Shown one piece after another: positions 1 through 6,135 of a DNA stretch of 16,826 bases; position 1 is the first letter of the stretch, and every line of letters begins with the position of its first letter. The translations under genes were made by a program, and so were the position numbers. The notes under the pieces were generated by a model that was given only the letters and a program-made list of their open reading frames with translations, ran no database searches and was not told where the DNA came from. Source of the DNA: an uncultured Prevotella sp. (GTDB taxonomy: Bacteria > Bacteroidota > Bacteroidia > Bacteroidales > Bacteroidaceae); the NCBI GenBank assembly GCA_934229335.1, contig CAKQDQ010000044.1:1-16826 (forward strand). Direction: 5' to 3'.

Positions 1-44
1 TACTAATACTGTTGATTGTACTCGATAAAGAAAAAGCAGGGAAG
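1..44. other. Window edge, no assignable gene
   Basis: A short stretch before the first hairpin. One plus-strand frame has a stop at 26-28 and another stays open to 122-124 across the hairpin, so this could be the tail of an upstream gene. It is too short to assign. Confidence 0.3.
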
Positions 45-84
45 GGGTATCAAATGCCTTATGAGAGTAAGGCATTTGATACCC
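45..84 (+). terminator. Perfect 17-bp hairpin, probable intrinsic terminator
   Basis: Left arm 45-61 and right arm 68-84 are exact reverse complements, with a 6-nt loop (tgagag) at 62-67 and a T-rich tail (tttcatctattatttt) after the right arm. This fits a rho-independent terminator for whatever lies left of the window. It separates that gene from the YraN-family gene at 129. Confidence 0.75.
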
Positions 85-128
85 TTTCATCTATTATTTT
101 AAGTCACCATAAAACTACAACTTAAACA

Positions 129-575
129 ATGGCGTTACATAATGATATCGGAAAATGGGGTGAAGACATTGCTACACAATATTTAAAGGAGCACGGTTGG
201 TATATAAGGCACAGGGACTGGCATAGTGATCATCGTGACATCGACATCGTAGCAATTGATGCTGATATGACAACACTTCTAATAGTAGAAGTTAAAACGC
301 GCACATCCGATTGGGCAGGAAAACCAGACGAGGCAATAGATTTACGAAAAAAGAATAATATTATAAAATCAGCAGACAACTATGTGCATCAGTATCATCT
401 TGATTATTTAGATGTACGTTATGACACTATATCCATTATAGGGACACCAGATAAAGGTTATACCATAGAGCACAAGGAGAATGCCTTTGGCGTAATAGAA
501 AGATTCATGTTTTATGAGGAAAAACGCGTAAATGCGCCTTACAGATATAAAAAACGTCCAGGTTGTTGGCAGTAA
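129..575 (+). CDS. yraN: YraN/UPF0102 family protein (predicted PD-(D/E)XK nuclease fold)
   Basis: A 148-aa protein, slightly longer than the usual 115-130 aa of UPF0102. The N-terminal G-K-W-G-E-x-x-A-x-x-Y-L stretch (residues 8-19) is the family signature. D39 in RDIDIV followed by E54-V-K56-T-R in LLIVEVKTR gives the D...ExK arrangement of PD-(D/E)XK nuclease-fold proteins. Members are cytosolic; their in vivo role is poorly defined (a link to DNA processing or repair is suggested). The ATG at 129 is the natural start because the signature begins just after it. The gene stands alone between two strong hairpins (45-84 and 643-686) and marks the left conserved flank of the phage-derived island. 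The C-terminal tail after about residue 125 is basic and family-unspecific. Confidence 0.88.
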   Translation: MALHNDIGKWGEDIATQYLKEHGWYIRHRDWHSDHRDIDIVAIDADMTTLLIVEVKTRTSDWAGKPDEAIDLRKKNNIIKSADNYVHQYHLDYLDVRYDTISIIGTPDKGYTIEHKENAFGVIERFMFYEEKRVNAPYRYKKRPGCWQ

Positions 576-637
576 TCAGATTTGTATATCAGTTAAGCGT
601 AATCATAGTTTATTTGTAGCGACACAGCCAATACGAT

Positions 638-692
638 AAAAGGCACATTAAGGGAATGAGCAAGCGTGAACGTTCCCTTAATGTGCTTTTTT
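638..692 (+). terminator. Strong hairpin with U-run straddling the start codon of the MuF-toxin ORF
   Basis: Arms 643-656 (gcacattaagggaa) and 673-686 pair perfectly over 14 bp. The stem can extend outward through a G-T and several A-T pairs using aaaa at 638-641 and the T run at 687-692. The loop is 16 nt. A stem followed by TTTTTT is an intrinsic terminator, here downstream of yraN. The left arm includes the A of the ATG at 656, so the first codons of the following ORF are hairpin and U-tract. It may be yraN's terminator onto which the island was joined, or an attenuator in front of the toxin gene. Confidence 0.7.
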
Positions 693-2323
693 CTGAATTT
701 AGCAAAGAGGTGGCAGTTATCGGTGCTACTACATGTTTTCGTGATGCAGAGAAAGAGTTTTATCTTTCATCATACCCTGCGGCACAGAGGGCAATGAAAC
801 GCTTACTTGCACAGTTGGCGAGCGACATAACAAACGTGGTACACACTGGCAATATAGCAGCGTGGGAAATATCAGAAGACAAAAACAATGCACTGTTGCA
901 ACAGGTGGGTCGTAACATTACACTTTCAAAGCACCTGCAGGAACGTGTGAAGCAGGGCAGCGTAAACGCACTGGCAGCGTTTGAGGAGCGTAAAGTTAAC
1001 GGAATGAACCTTAGTAAGCGAGTGTGGAACTTGGTGCAACCGCTTCAAGGGCAAATGGAACTTGCTTTGGAGTTAGGGCTATCCGAAGGTAAGAGTGCTG
1101 CTTCATTGTCAAGAGACGTGAGGCAATACTTACTGAACCCCGACAAGTTATTCAGGCGTGTGCGTGGCAAGGACGGTATTCTTCGCCTGAGCAAGGCAGC
1201 GGCAGCGTATCACCCAGGGCAGGGGGTGTACCGTTCATCGTATAAGAACGCTCTACGCATGACTGTGACGGAGAATAACATGGCGTATCGTTCCGCTGAC
1301 TATGCACAGTGGAATGAGATGCCGTTTGTCATTGGCACGGAGATAGGTTTATCGAATAACCACCCAGTCGTTGACATCTGCGATGAGTTGAAAGGCGTGT
1401 ACCCGAAGGACTTTAAGTTTGTTGGTTGGCATCCGTTTTGCCGTTGCTTCGCCACTCCAAAACTGGCAGACCGCAGCGAGGTGAACAAGTGGGCACGCAT
1501 GACGGACGAGGAACGCAAAGGGTACAGGTTCAAAGGCACTGTAGACGCATTGCCTAAGCAGTTTAACACGTGGGTAGGCAGAAACAAAGACCGCATAGCA
1601 AAAGCAAAGACCCTGCCGTATTTCTTAAAGGACAACAAGGAGATTATAGAGCGTGCTGCAAAAAAGAATGGTTATGAAGGTGCAAAGTTAGGACGTAAAG
1701 CAACAAAGGAAGCACGTGAAGCATATAATGACTATACACCTATACACAACTATTCTAAGGAACAGATAGATAATTTTAAGGAGATAGAAAGAGTTACTGG
1801 TTACAAGCGTGGCACACCTATGACGTTTGATGAAGCCGACAACGGACACTCAAATCAGTATAAAAACGATGAAAATTGTGCCGTTTGTGTACTTGTTCAT
1901 GAATTGCGCTTGCGTGGTTTTAATATTACGGCACTTCCTTATAATGAAGAGAACGCTGTTTCTGAATTACTTTCATCAGACACACGCTCGGCATGGTTGA
2001 CGGTAAAAGGCAAGAAGCCAGAGTTTGGTGCTCTGATTGGTGGTAATGAGAAGGAAATTATCAGTAAAATAGAAAAACAGACGCATGTATTAGGAAGTCG
2101 TTACCATATAGGTTGGAACATTACAAATGAGTTAGGACATATAGTTACAGCAGAAAGGACAAAAGAGGGGTTAGTATATTATGACCCACAAACAAATGAA
2201 TTTGTTTCTATAAAGGCAATAATTAATCAGATGCTTACAAATTCAAAAATAGAATTGTTGCGTGTAGACAAACTATTAGTTAGACCAGATTTAATAAATG
2301 CGCTTACCACCATTTCTAAATAA
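656..2323 (+). CDS. Phage MuF-like minor head protein fused to a Tox-PL-like (papain-fold) C-terminal toxin domain
   Basis: A 555-aa chimera. Residues ~20-265 resemble the Mu gpF minor head protein of Bacteroidota Mu-like prophages: a helical N-half (FRDAEKEFY, LSKRVWNL, GKSAASLSRDVRQYL, LFRRVR, YRSSYKNA), then NNHP...D-x-C-D-E-L and the closing HPFCRC (259-264). Residues ~247-336 recur nearly unchanged in the 5083-6135 ORF. After ~340 the sequence turns AT-rich. It carries MTFDEAD, then N-C408-AVC-VLVHELRLRG, H495 in LGHIVTAE and D510 in YYDPQTN, the Cys-His-Asp order of papain-fold 'Tox-PL' domains of polymorphic toxins, often predicted deamidases or proteases. In temperate phages such MuF fusions are thought to place the toxin in the capsid. 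Substrate cannot be read from sequence. The annotated ATG lies in a terminator hairpin, so the true start is uncertain. Confidence 0.82.
   Translation: MSKRERSLNVLFSEFSKEVAVIGATTCFRDAEKEFYLSSYPAAQRAMKRLLAQLASDITNVVHTGNIAAWEISEDKNNALLQQVGRNITLSKHLQERVKQGSVNALAAFEERKVNGMNLSKRVWNLVQPLQGQMELALELGLSEGKSAASLSRDVRQYLLNPDKLFRRVRGKDGILRLSKAAAAYHPGQGVYRSSYKNALRMTVTENNMAYRSADYAQWNEMPFVIGTEIGLSNNHPVVDICDELKGVYPKDFKFVGWHPFCRCFATPKLADRSEVNKWARMTDEERKGYRFKGTVDALPKQFNTWVGRNKDRIAKAKTLPYFLKDNKEIIERAAKKNGYEGAKLGRKATKEAREAYNDYTPIHNYSKEQIDNFKEIERVTGYKRGTPMTFDEADNGHSNQYKNDENCAVCVLVHELRLRGFNITALPYNEENAVSELLSSDTRSAWLTVKGKKPEFGALIGGNEKEIISKIEKQTHVLGSRYHIGWNITNELGHIVTAERTKEGLVYYDPQTNEFVSIKAIINQMLTNSKIELLRVDKLLVRPDLINALTTISK
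1394..1664 (+). repeat. MuF-core direct repeat, copy 1 (partner 5335-5605)
   Basis: About 271 bp aligned without gaps to 5335-5605, with roughly 15 mismatches counted by eye. It encodes the end of the MuF domain (from GVYPKDFKF through HPFCRC) and the following linker to IIERAAK. Toxin-specific sequence begins exactly where similarity stops. G+C is much higher than in the tips (60% at 1441-1500 by hand count). Confidence 0.92.
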
Positions 2324-2551
2324 TGGTTGGCTAAGTAATATATAAAACTGTTCACGGCTCAACTCATAGACTTTATTAGAATGAAATGAATACAAATGAG
2401 GATAGCCAAGTTTTGCACCTTTAGGCGTTTTGCTGTAGCAAAATTGATAGACAGGCTCATCTTTCAAAATTCCTACTTCAAGAATTTTGTCCCAATGGTG
2501 AGCCTTACCTATCTTTTGTAGTATTTCTAACCTTTCCTTCGTGATTGTCAT
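2291..2551 (-). CDS. Small antisense protein overlapping the toxin 3' end; candidate immunity gene
   Basis: I do not recognise this 86-aa protein. The frame is open further upstream (to 2647), but the added residues are encoded by AT-rich DNA that includes a promoter-like motif. The ATG at 2551 (MTITKERLEIL) is the better start, with TAAATTTG 19 nt upstream of it. The protein has no membrane segment or signal peptide, is mixed alpha/beta in appearance, and contains G-Y-P-H-L and a C-terminal LSREQFYILLSQPLF helix. Its last 33 nt overlap the end of the MuF/Tox-PL gene tail to tail. A small soluble protein beside a polymorphic toxin tip is the usual place for an immunity protein, but these normally lie in the toxin's orientation. 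Immunity is inferred from position only; it could be an unrelated gene. Confidence 0.55.
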   Translation of the reverse strand: MTITKERLEILQKIGKAHHWDKILEVGILKDEPVYQFCYSKTPKGAKLGYPHLYSFHSNKVYELSREQFYILLSQPLFRNGGKRIY

Positions 2552-2569
2552 AACGATAATATTTTGCCA

Positions 2570-2600
2570 CAAATTTACAAAAATAATTATGAATAGCCAA
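2570..2600 (-). promoter_or_regulatory. Candidate promoter of the antisense 86-aa gene
   Basis: Read on the minus strand, TTGG (plus 2597-2600) is followed after 19 nt by TAAATTTG (plus 2570-2577), a match to the Bacteroidota TAnnTTTG -7 element. The predicted transcript starts about 10 nt before the ATG at 2551. Confidence 0.45.
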
Positions 2601-2672
2601 GAAAGAAATGAAGAATCTGTAAAAAAATTGCAAAAGAATTTGCACAAATTTTTATTTAAGTTTTGTTATTTG

Positions 2673-2704
2673 TTTGGAAAATAAAAACAAAAGTTGTAAC
2701 TTTG
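2673..2704 (+). promoter_or_regulatory. Bacteroidota-type promoter of the Panacea TA pair
   Basis: TTTG at 2673-2676, a 20-nt spacer and TAACTTTG at 2697-2704 match the Bacteroidota -33/-7 consensus. Transcription would begin about 25-30 nt before the ATG at 2738, giving the TA pair a promoter independent of the phage-derived genes. Confidence 0.7.
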
Positions 2705-2737
2705 CAACAAGGAAAAAAGCAATAAAAAACAAATGTT

Positions 2738-3250
2738 ATGTGTACAAAACTAACAAGCGTAGATTATGCAAGGTTAATTCAATACACAGCCGCTAAAATG
2801 TGTAAGATTCTATTAAATAAGACCCAAGTAAATAAAATCTTATTTTATGTATATGGAGCATACCTTGCAGATACGGGGAAATGCCTTTTTGATGACGACA
2901 CTCCTAAAGCATGGACGTATGGTCCTGTATTCCCTATACCAAACAAGCGCATTAAATCAGGTGAAGAAATAGAACTCTCTGATATACCAAAAGAAAAAAT
3001 CAATGTGTTCAAAGAAAACCAAATAGCAGTAAAACTTATAAAAGAGGCAGTCTCTAATATGAGTAATAAAACGGCTGTTGAATTATCACGGTGGTCACAT
3101 GAAAAAGGTGCTCCATGGGATAAAACAATATACGAAAGAGACGATAAAGGTACAGTCGTACAGCAACACGCATGGAATACAATAGTAGAATCAAAGATAA
3201 TAGAAGATTATTTCAAAAATAAAAAAAATAGGATATTCGATGGAAAGTAA
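2738..3250 (+). CDS. Panacea-domain (DUF4065/SocA-like) antitoxin
   Basis: A 170-aa soluble protein. The segment NKTQVNKILFYVYGAYL (about residues 28-44) is the amphipathic L-x-K-L-L-Y-x-x-q-x DUF4065 signature. Then come CLFDDDTPKAWTYGPVFP (the family's F-x-D-x-x-x-A-W-x-x-G-P-V motif) and ELSRWSHEKGAPWDKT, matching the L-S-x-x-T-H-x-E-x-P-W motif. Panacea domains are known as promiscuous antitoxins paired with many unrelated toxins, including small membrane toxins; the domain is also found in SocA/GepA-type proteins. The gene has its own promoter and its stop overlaps the next gene by 11 nt, typical of translational coupling. I infer an antitoxin role; the overlapping membrane protein is the likely partner. 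Confidence 0.82.
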   Translation: MCTKLTSVDYARLIQYTAAKMCKILLNKTQVNKILFYVYGAYLADTGKCLFDDDTPKAWTYGPVFPIPNKRIKSGEEIELSDIPKEKINVFKENQIAVKLIKEAVSNMSNKTAVELSRWSHEKGAPWDKTIYERDDKGTVVQQHAWNTIVESKIIEDYFKNKKNRIFDGK

Positions 3251-3728
3251 TGATTTTTATGACAATGGTAAGAAACTGCATTGGTACTCTTATCTACTTC
3301 ATCTTGGATATTATATTATTTTTTACATTAAAGACTTTTTTCGTGAGCCATTCAAAATTGAGAGTAAAGATCTTAATATTTTAGACGAAGTACAGATGTT
3401 ATTGGAAACAGAATGTACAGAAAAAAACATAGAACAATGTAAAGAACTTTCTAAATTACATCGTATGGTAGAAAATACCAAAGCACGAAGAAGACTTGAG
3501 AAATGGTCATTACGAGTAATAGCCATTTACTTGATTGCTGTATTTCTTGTCGTTGTCACAACGTATATAAGACCCTACGATAAAATCTTATTAAATATTC
3601 CAGAAACGGTTATGATAACGATATTGTCTACAACAACAATAAATATCATAGGTTTAGGGTTTATTGTATTGCGAGGCCATTTTCTTGCAGATAAAATGTC
3701 CGAACGAGAAGAAAAAAATAAACTTTAA
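3240..3728 (+). CDS. Two-TM membrane protein, candidate PanT-type toxin of the Panacea pair
   Basis: A 162-aa protein translated from an ATG that overlaps the Panacea stop (atggaaagtaa). Residues 1-90 are hydrophilic and helical with many charges (possible coiled coil at ~48-90). TM1 is about 91-110 (RVIAIYLIAVFLVVVTTYI) and TM2 about 120-146, followed by a charged tail. No enzymatic motif is visible. Panacea antitoxins often sit directly before or after small membrane proteins that depolarise or damage the membrane, and this gene has that position and shape. The toxin role is inferred from context; a sensor partner in which the membrane protein is not toxic is possible. Confidence 0.65.
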   Translation: MESNDFYDNGKKLHWYSYLLHLGYYIIFYIKDFFREPFKIESKDLNILDEVQMLLETECTEKNIEQCKELSKLHRMVENTKARRRLEKWSLRVIAIYLIAVFLVVVTTYIRPYDKILLNIPETVMITILSTTTINIIGLGFIVLRGHFLADKMSEREEKNKL

Positions 3729-3755
3729 GCGGTATTCTACGGAGTGCCGCTTTTC
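3727..3755 (+). terminator. Small GC hairpin after the TA pair, possible terminator
   Basis: aagcgg at 3727-3732 pairs with ccgctt at 3747-3752, followed by a short T run. The stem is only 6 bp with a 14-nt loop and starts at the stop codon, so it is a weak or auxiliary terminator compared with the hairpin at 3789. Confidence 0.4.
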
Positions 3756-3788
3756 TTGTGCCCGACTGCAATCATATAGGGGCAATTA

Positions 3789-3830
3789 GGGTCTTTAGTT
3801 GCCGACAACTAAAGACCCCTTATTTTATTT
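3789..3830 (+). terminator. Intrinsic terminator of the Panacea TA pair
   Basis: Arms 3789-3801 (gggtctttagttg) and 3806-3818 pair perfectly over 13 bp with loop ccga, followed by ccttattttattt. It separates the TA pair from the convergent small membrane gene ending at 3833. Confidence 0.8.
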
Positions 3831-3832
3831 GG

Positions 3833-4162
3833 TTATTTTATAAAAATTTTTATTACGAGAGCACTAACACAGAAAACATTGCATAGCAGCATGAACACCA
3901 CAAAGCCGATACGTTGCCAGTCTACAGGATTGCTCAAGGTAGAGTTTGAATGTAGGTAATAATAACCGTATGCACTGATACCTGCAGACTCTACACGACC
4001 GCCTTCTACTTTTGCTATTCTGATTAACCGATGTGACGCAAGACCATATAAAGCACATTGGTAATAGTGTTCACCATACTTCTTACGGAAATAGTCTTCT
4101 TTGCCGTCTCTTAATGCAAGCAGCATATATTTCTCTCTCTTTGTTAACTTTATCCTTTCCAT
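3833..4162 (-). CDS. Winged-helix-like small protein with C-terminal membrane anchor
   Basis: A 109-aa protein, family not recognised. Residues ~4-70 (LTKREKYMLLALRDG ... LASHRLIRIA ... GISAYGYYYL) resemble a small winged-helix fold: a helix, a G-L-I-like recognition end and a beta wing. Then comes N-P-V-D-W (77-82) and one TM helix (~84-107). The N-P-x-D-W-before-TM arrangement is repeated in a decayed paralog at 6283-6610, with near-identical DNA upstream of both. TATCTTTG on the minus strand (plus 4180-4187) lies shortly upstream of the ATG and fits a -7 element. The gene is divergent from the scaffold-like gene, as is its paralog, so the pair was probably one module of the original prophage. 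Function unknown. Confidence 0.7.
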   Translation of the reverse strand: MERIKLTKREKYMLLALRDGKEDYFRKKYGEHYYQCALYGLASHRLIRIAKVEGGRVESAGISAYGYYYLHSNSTLSNPVDWQRIGFVVFMLLCNVFCVSALVIKIFIK

Positions 4163-4300
4163 ACTGTATATTTTTGCTGCAAAGATAGTACTTTCAATTA
4201 ACGTTTGGTGTTAAATTATAGTTAAAAACACGATACAGCATTACAAAGTCTTATAAATTTTACTATATTTGCAACTGTTTATAAACAATATTATTTACAG
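4140..4300. repeat. Divergent-promoter repeat, copy 1 (partner 6588-6747)
   Basis: About 160 bp nearly identical to 6588-6747, with a few substitutions and one 1-bp indel in the attattt/attatt stretch near the right end. It contains the 5' end of the small membrane gene, its minus-strand -7 element and a plus-strand element TATATTTG at 4264-4271 that would serve the scaffold-like gene at 4322. Confidence 0.92.
4264..4271 (+). promoter_or_regulatory. -7 element (TATATTTG) of the scaffold-like gene
   Basis: Matches TAnnTTTG about 50 nt before the ATG at 4322. No clear TTTG is seen at the -33 position. The same element is kept in the second copy at 6712-6719, where the gene behind it is deleted. 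Confidence 0.5.
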
Positions 4301-4321
4301 TTTACAAGTTAAGGAAACACG

Positions 4322-5023
4322 ATGAGAGAGAAAATCCTAAACGCACTCAAAACCAAATATGCTGGGGTTGATGCGAAGACACTTGAGAGGGTTGCTGATA
4401 AACTCAGCAAAACTGTCACGACTGAGGACGCAGTGCAAACCGCTGTTGACGGGGTGACTGTGCAACAGTTAATGGAGTCTTATGGAGACGCAAGAGCGAA
4501 CGAGGCGCAAGCGTCAGCAGTAAAGAACTACGAGAAGCAGTACGGTCTGAAAGACGGTAAGGCAATACAGAAGCCAGAGCCGCCTAAACCTAACGAACCA
4601 AGCAAGCCGCAGGAGTCGGAAGACATGAAGGCGTTACGCCAGATGGTTGAGACGATGCAGAAACGTTTGGACGCACAGGACAAGGAGAAGACCGTTACAA
4701 GCCGTAGGGCTAAACTGGACGCATTGTTAAAGGACGCTCCTGATGCAGTCAAGACTATCTACAGTGGGGCGTTTGAGAACTTAACGTTTGCAGATGATAC
4801 CGCTTTCCAAACATGGCTTGACGGCAGCAAAACTAACATCGAAACGCTGACAAACACATTAAAAGCCAAAGGCGGTGTTTCTACTCCGCCAGCAGCAGGA
4901 GGTGGCACAGGAAACAAGTCTGTAATGAGCGACCTTGTGAGAGAGAGAGCCGCAAAGATTGGCAAGTTACAGCCATCTGCTATTGTAGGTGTACAAAATG
5001 CAGAGCCAGCAATAGGAAAATAA
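4322..5023 (+). CDS. Phage scaffold-like / capsid assembly protein
   Basis: A 233-aa acidic-basic, mostly helical soluble protein. MREKILNALKTKYAGVD at the N-terminus, then a Q/A/E-rich helical part, a proline-rich hinge (KPEPPKPNEPSKP, about 84-96), a coiled-coil-like stretch (DMKALRQMVETMQKRLDAQ, about 101-119) and a Gly/Pro-rich region near 186-198. This organisation, and its place between MuF and a head-fiber-like sequence, fits the scaffold or minor structural protein of Bacteroidota Mu-like prophages. No protease motif is visible. A truncated second copy of its codons 59-88 or so occurs at 6748-6837. With no portal or capsid gene in the window it is probably a relic, though the frame is intact. 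Confidence 0.6.
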   Translation: MREKILNALKTKYAGVDAKTLERVADKLSKTVTTEDAVQTAVDGVTVQQLMESYGDARANEAQASAVKNYEKQYGLKDGKAIQKPEPPKPNEPSKPQESEDMKALRQMVETMQKRLDAQDKEKTVTSRRAKLDALLKDAPDAVKTIYSGAFENLTFADDTAFQTWLDGSKTNIETLTNTLKAKGGVSTPPAAGGGTGNKSVMSDLVRERAAKIGKLQPSAIVGVQNAEPAIGK

Positions 5024-5082
5024 GTAAACTGGAGAGAGAACAGTTTTTTTCTTGTTAGAGATTAAAAAGAGTTAGAGAGAAC

Positions 5083-6135
5083 ATGAATGTAGATTTTAAT
5101 TATGAAGAGGCAGGACCTATTACGCCTATTTATTTTGAGCAGGTGCATGCGGAAAAGCCAGGAGGCGGACGTGTAGCAAACCCTACACGTGACATTCCGC
5201 CTGCAACTGCTGTTTATCTGAACAGCAAGGGACTATATGAGCCAGTAAGAGGCTTCCGCCTTGTAGAAGGCGTGAAAGTCTCTGATACTTCCATTAAGGT
5301 AGCGAAGGAGTGCGTTATTTACATTAAACTAACTGGTGTGTACCCGAAGGACTTTAAGTTTGTCGGTTGGCATCCATTCTGCCGTTGCTTCGCCACTCCT
5401 AAACAGGCAGACCGCAGCGAGGTGAACAAGTGGGCACGCATGACGGGCGAGGAACGCAAGGACTACAGGTTCAAAGGCACTGTAGACGCATTGCCTAAGC
5501 AGTTTAACACGTGGGTAGGCAGAAACAAAGACCGCATAGCAAAAGCAAAGACCCTGCCGTATTTTCTACAGGATAACAAGGAGATTATTGAGCGTGCTGC
5601 AAAAATAGAGACACGCAGAACTCTTTATAACAAGTATAAAAATGATAACAATTACAAAGATGTTGTATTTGATGAAGTTGGTGGGGGATTTATGGCAACT
5701 CACATTGAGCATAACATAGATAAAAATAAAGGTTGGTATGAGACTACGGTACAAAAAAATGGTTATCAAAATGGACACAAAGTTATATTAGAGAAGGAAG
5801 ACCATTCTAAATTAAACAAGAAAAATACAGAAGGGACATGGGATGATTTATATTTTGAGATTGCTGCTGCAGAGAATGCTACAGCCAATAATATAAGAAA
5901 TTCATTAAAACATTGTGCTTCAAAACCGAGTGCAGAAGTTGCTGTTATATTCTTTCCTAATGATAATTTTAACAGAGAATTATTTGAGCAAGGCTTTGCA
6001 AAATACAATGGTTTGAAGGGAACCTCACAGTATAGATTGTTTAAATATATTTATTGCATCGATAAAAATAAGATAATACTAACAAAAAAAGCCAGAGCAA
6101 TAACTCTGGCTGGAATGAAGGACGTGTCCCTATAG
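5083..6135 (+). CDS. Chimeric ORF: head-fiber-like N-terminus, MuF end piece, and a second (nuclease-like) toxin tip
   Basis: 350 aa in three parts. Residues 1-~75 (ATAVYLNSKGLYEPVRGFRL, VKVSDTSIKVAK) look like the start of a Bacteroidota phage head-fiber protein. Residues 85-174 repeat residues 247-336 of the first MuF protein, so only the HPFCRC end of the MuF domain survives. Residues ~175-335 are a different, AT-rich tip (33% G+C at 5641-5700): FDEVGGGFMATHIEHN, NGHKVILEK, a DDLYFEIAAAEN strand-turn and a helix before AEVAVIFFPND. That order resembles BECR-fold/CdiA-CT-type tRNases attached to MuF proteins, but the usual E-x-K lysine is replaced by Ala, so the call is tentative. The last ~15 codons run through an antisense terminator hairpin. 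No immunity gene is recognisable downstream. It may be an orphan toxin cassette, active or silent. Confidence 0.65.
   Translation: MNVDFNYEEAGPITPIYFEQVHAEKPGGGRVANPTRDIPPATAVYLNSKGLYEPVRGFRLVEGVKVSDTSIKVAKECVIYIKLTGVYPKDFKFVGWHPFCRCFATPKQADRSEVNKWARMTGEERKDYRFKGTVDALPKQFNTWVGRNKDRIAKAKTLPYFLQDNKEIIERAAKIETRRTLYNKYKNDNNYKDVVFDEVGGGFMATHIEHNIDKNKGWYETTVQKNGYQNGHKVILEKEDHSKLNKKNTEGTWDDLYFEIAAAENATANNIRNSLKHCASKPSAEVAVIFFPNDNFNRELFEQGFAKYNGLKGTSQYRLFKYIYCIDKNKIILTKKARAITLAGMKDVSL
5335..5605 (+). repeat. MuF-core direct repeat, copy 2 (partner 1394-1664)
   Basis: Second copy of the MuF end piece. Its left edge joins head-fiber-like sequence and its right edge joins a new toxin tip, so both edges are recombination junctions relative to copy 1. 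Mismatches include several at third positions, indicating a period of separate evolution or an origin from a related phage. Confidence 0.92.
6084..6111 (-). terminator. Antisense intrinsic terminator inside the 3' end of the second toxin ORF
   Basis: agccagag (6090-6097) pairs with ctctggct (6104-6111) with loop caataa. The A run at 6084-6090 becomes a U run after the hairpin only when read on the minus strand. It would end transcripts coming leftward from the small membrane gene's promoter at 6628-6635, inside the toxin coding end. Confidence 0.6.

Noticed and set aside
1300..1638. 112-codon minus-strand open frame inside the first MuF gene
   Set aside because: It is the reverse of the conserved MuF core; the plus-strand frame carries family motifs and no promoter faces this one.
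2552..2647. Longer N-terminus (to 2647) for the antisense 86-aa protein
   Set aside because: The extension is encoded by very AT-rich DNA with a promoter-like TAAATTTG, and its hydrophobic stretch looks like translated intergenic DNA.
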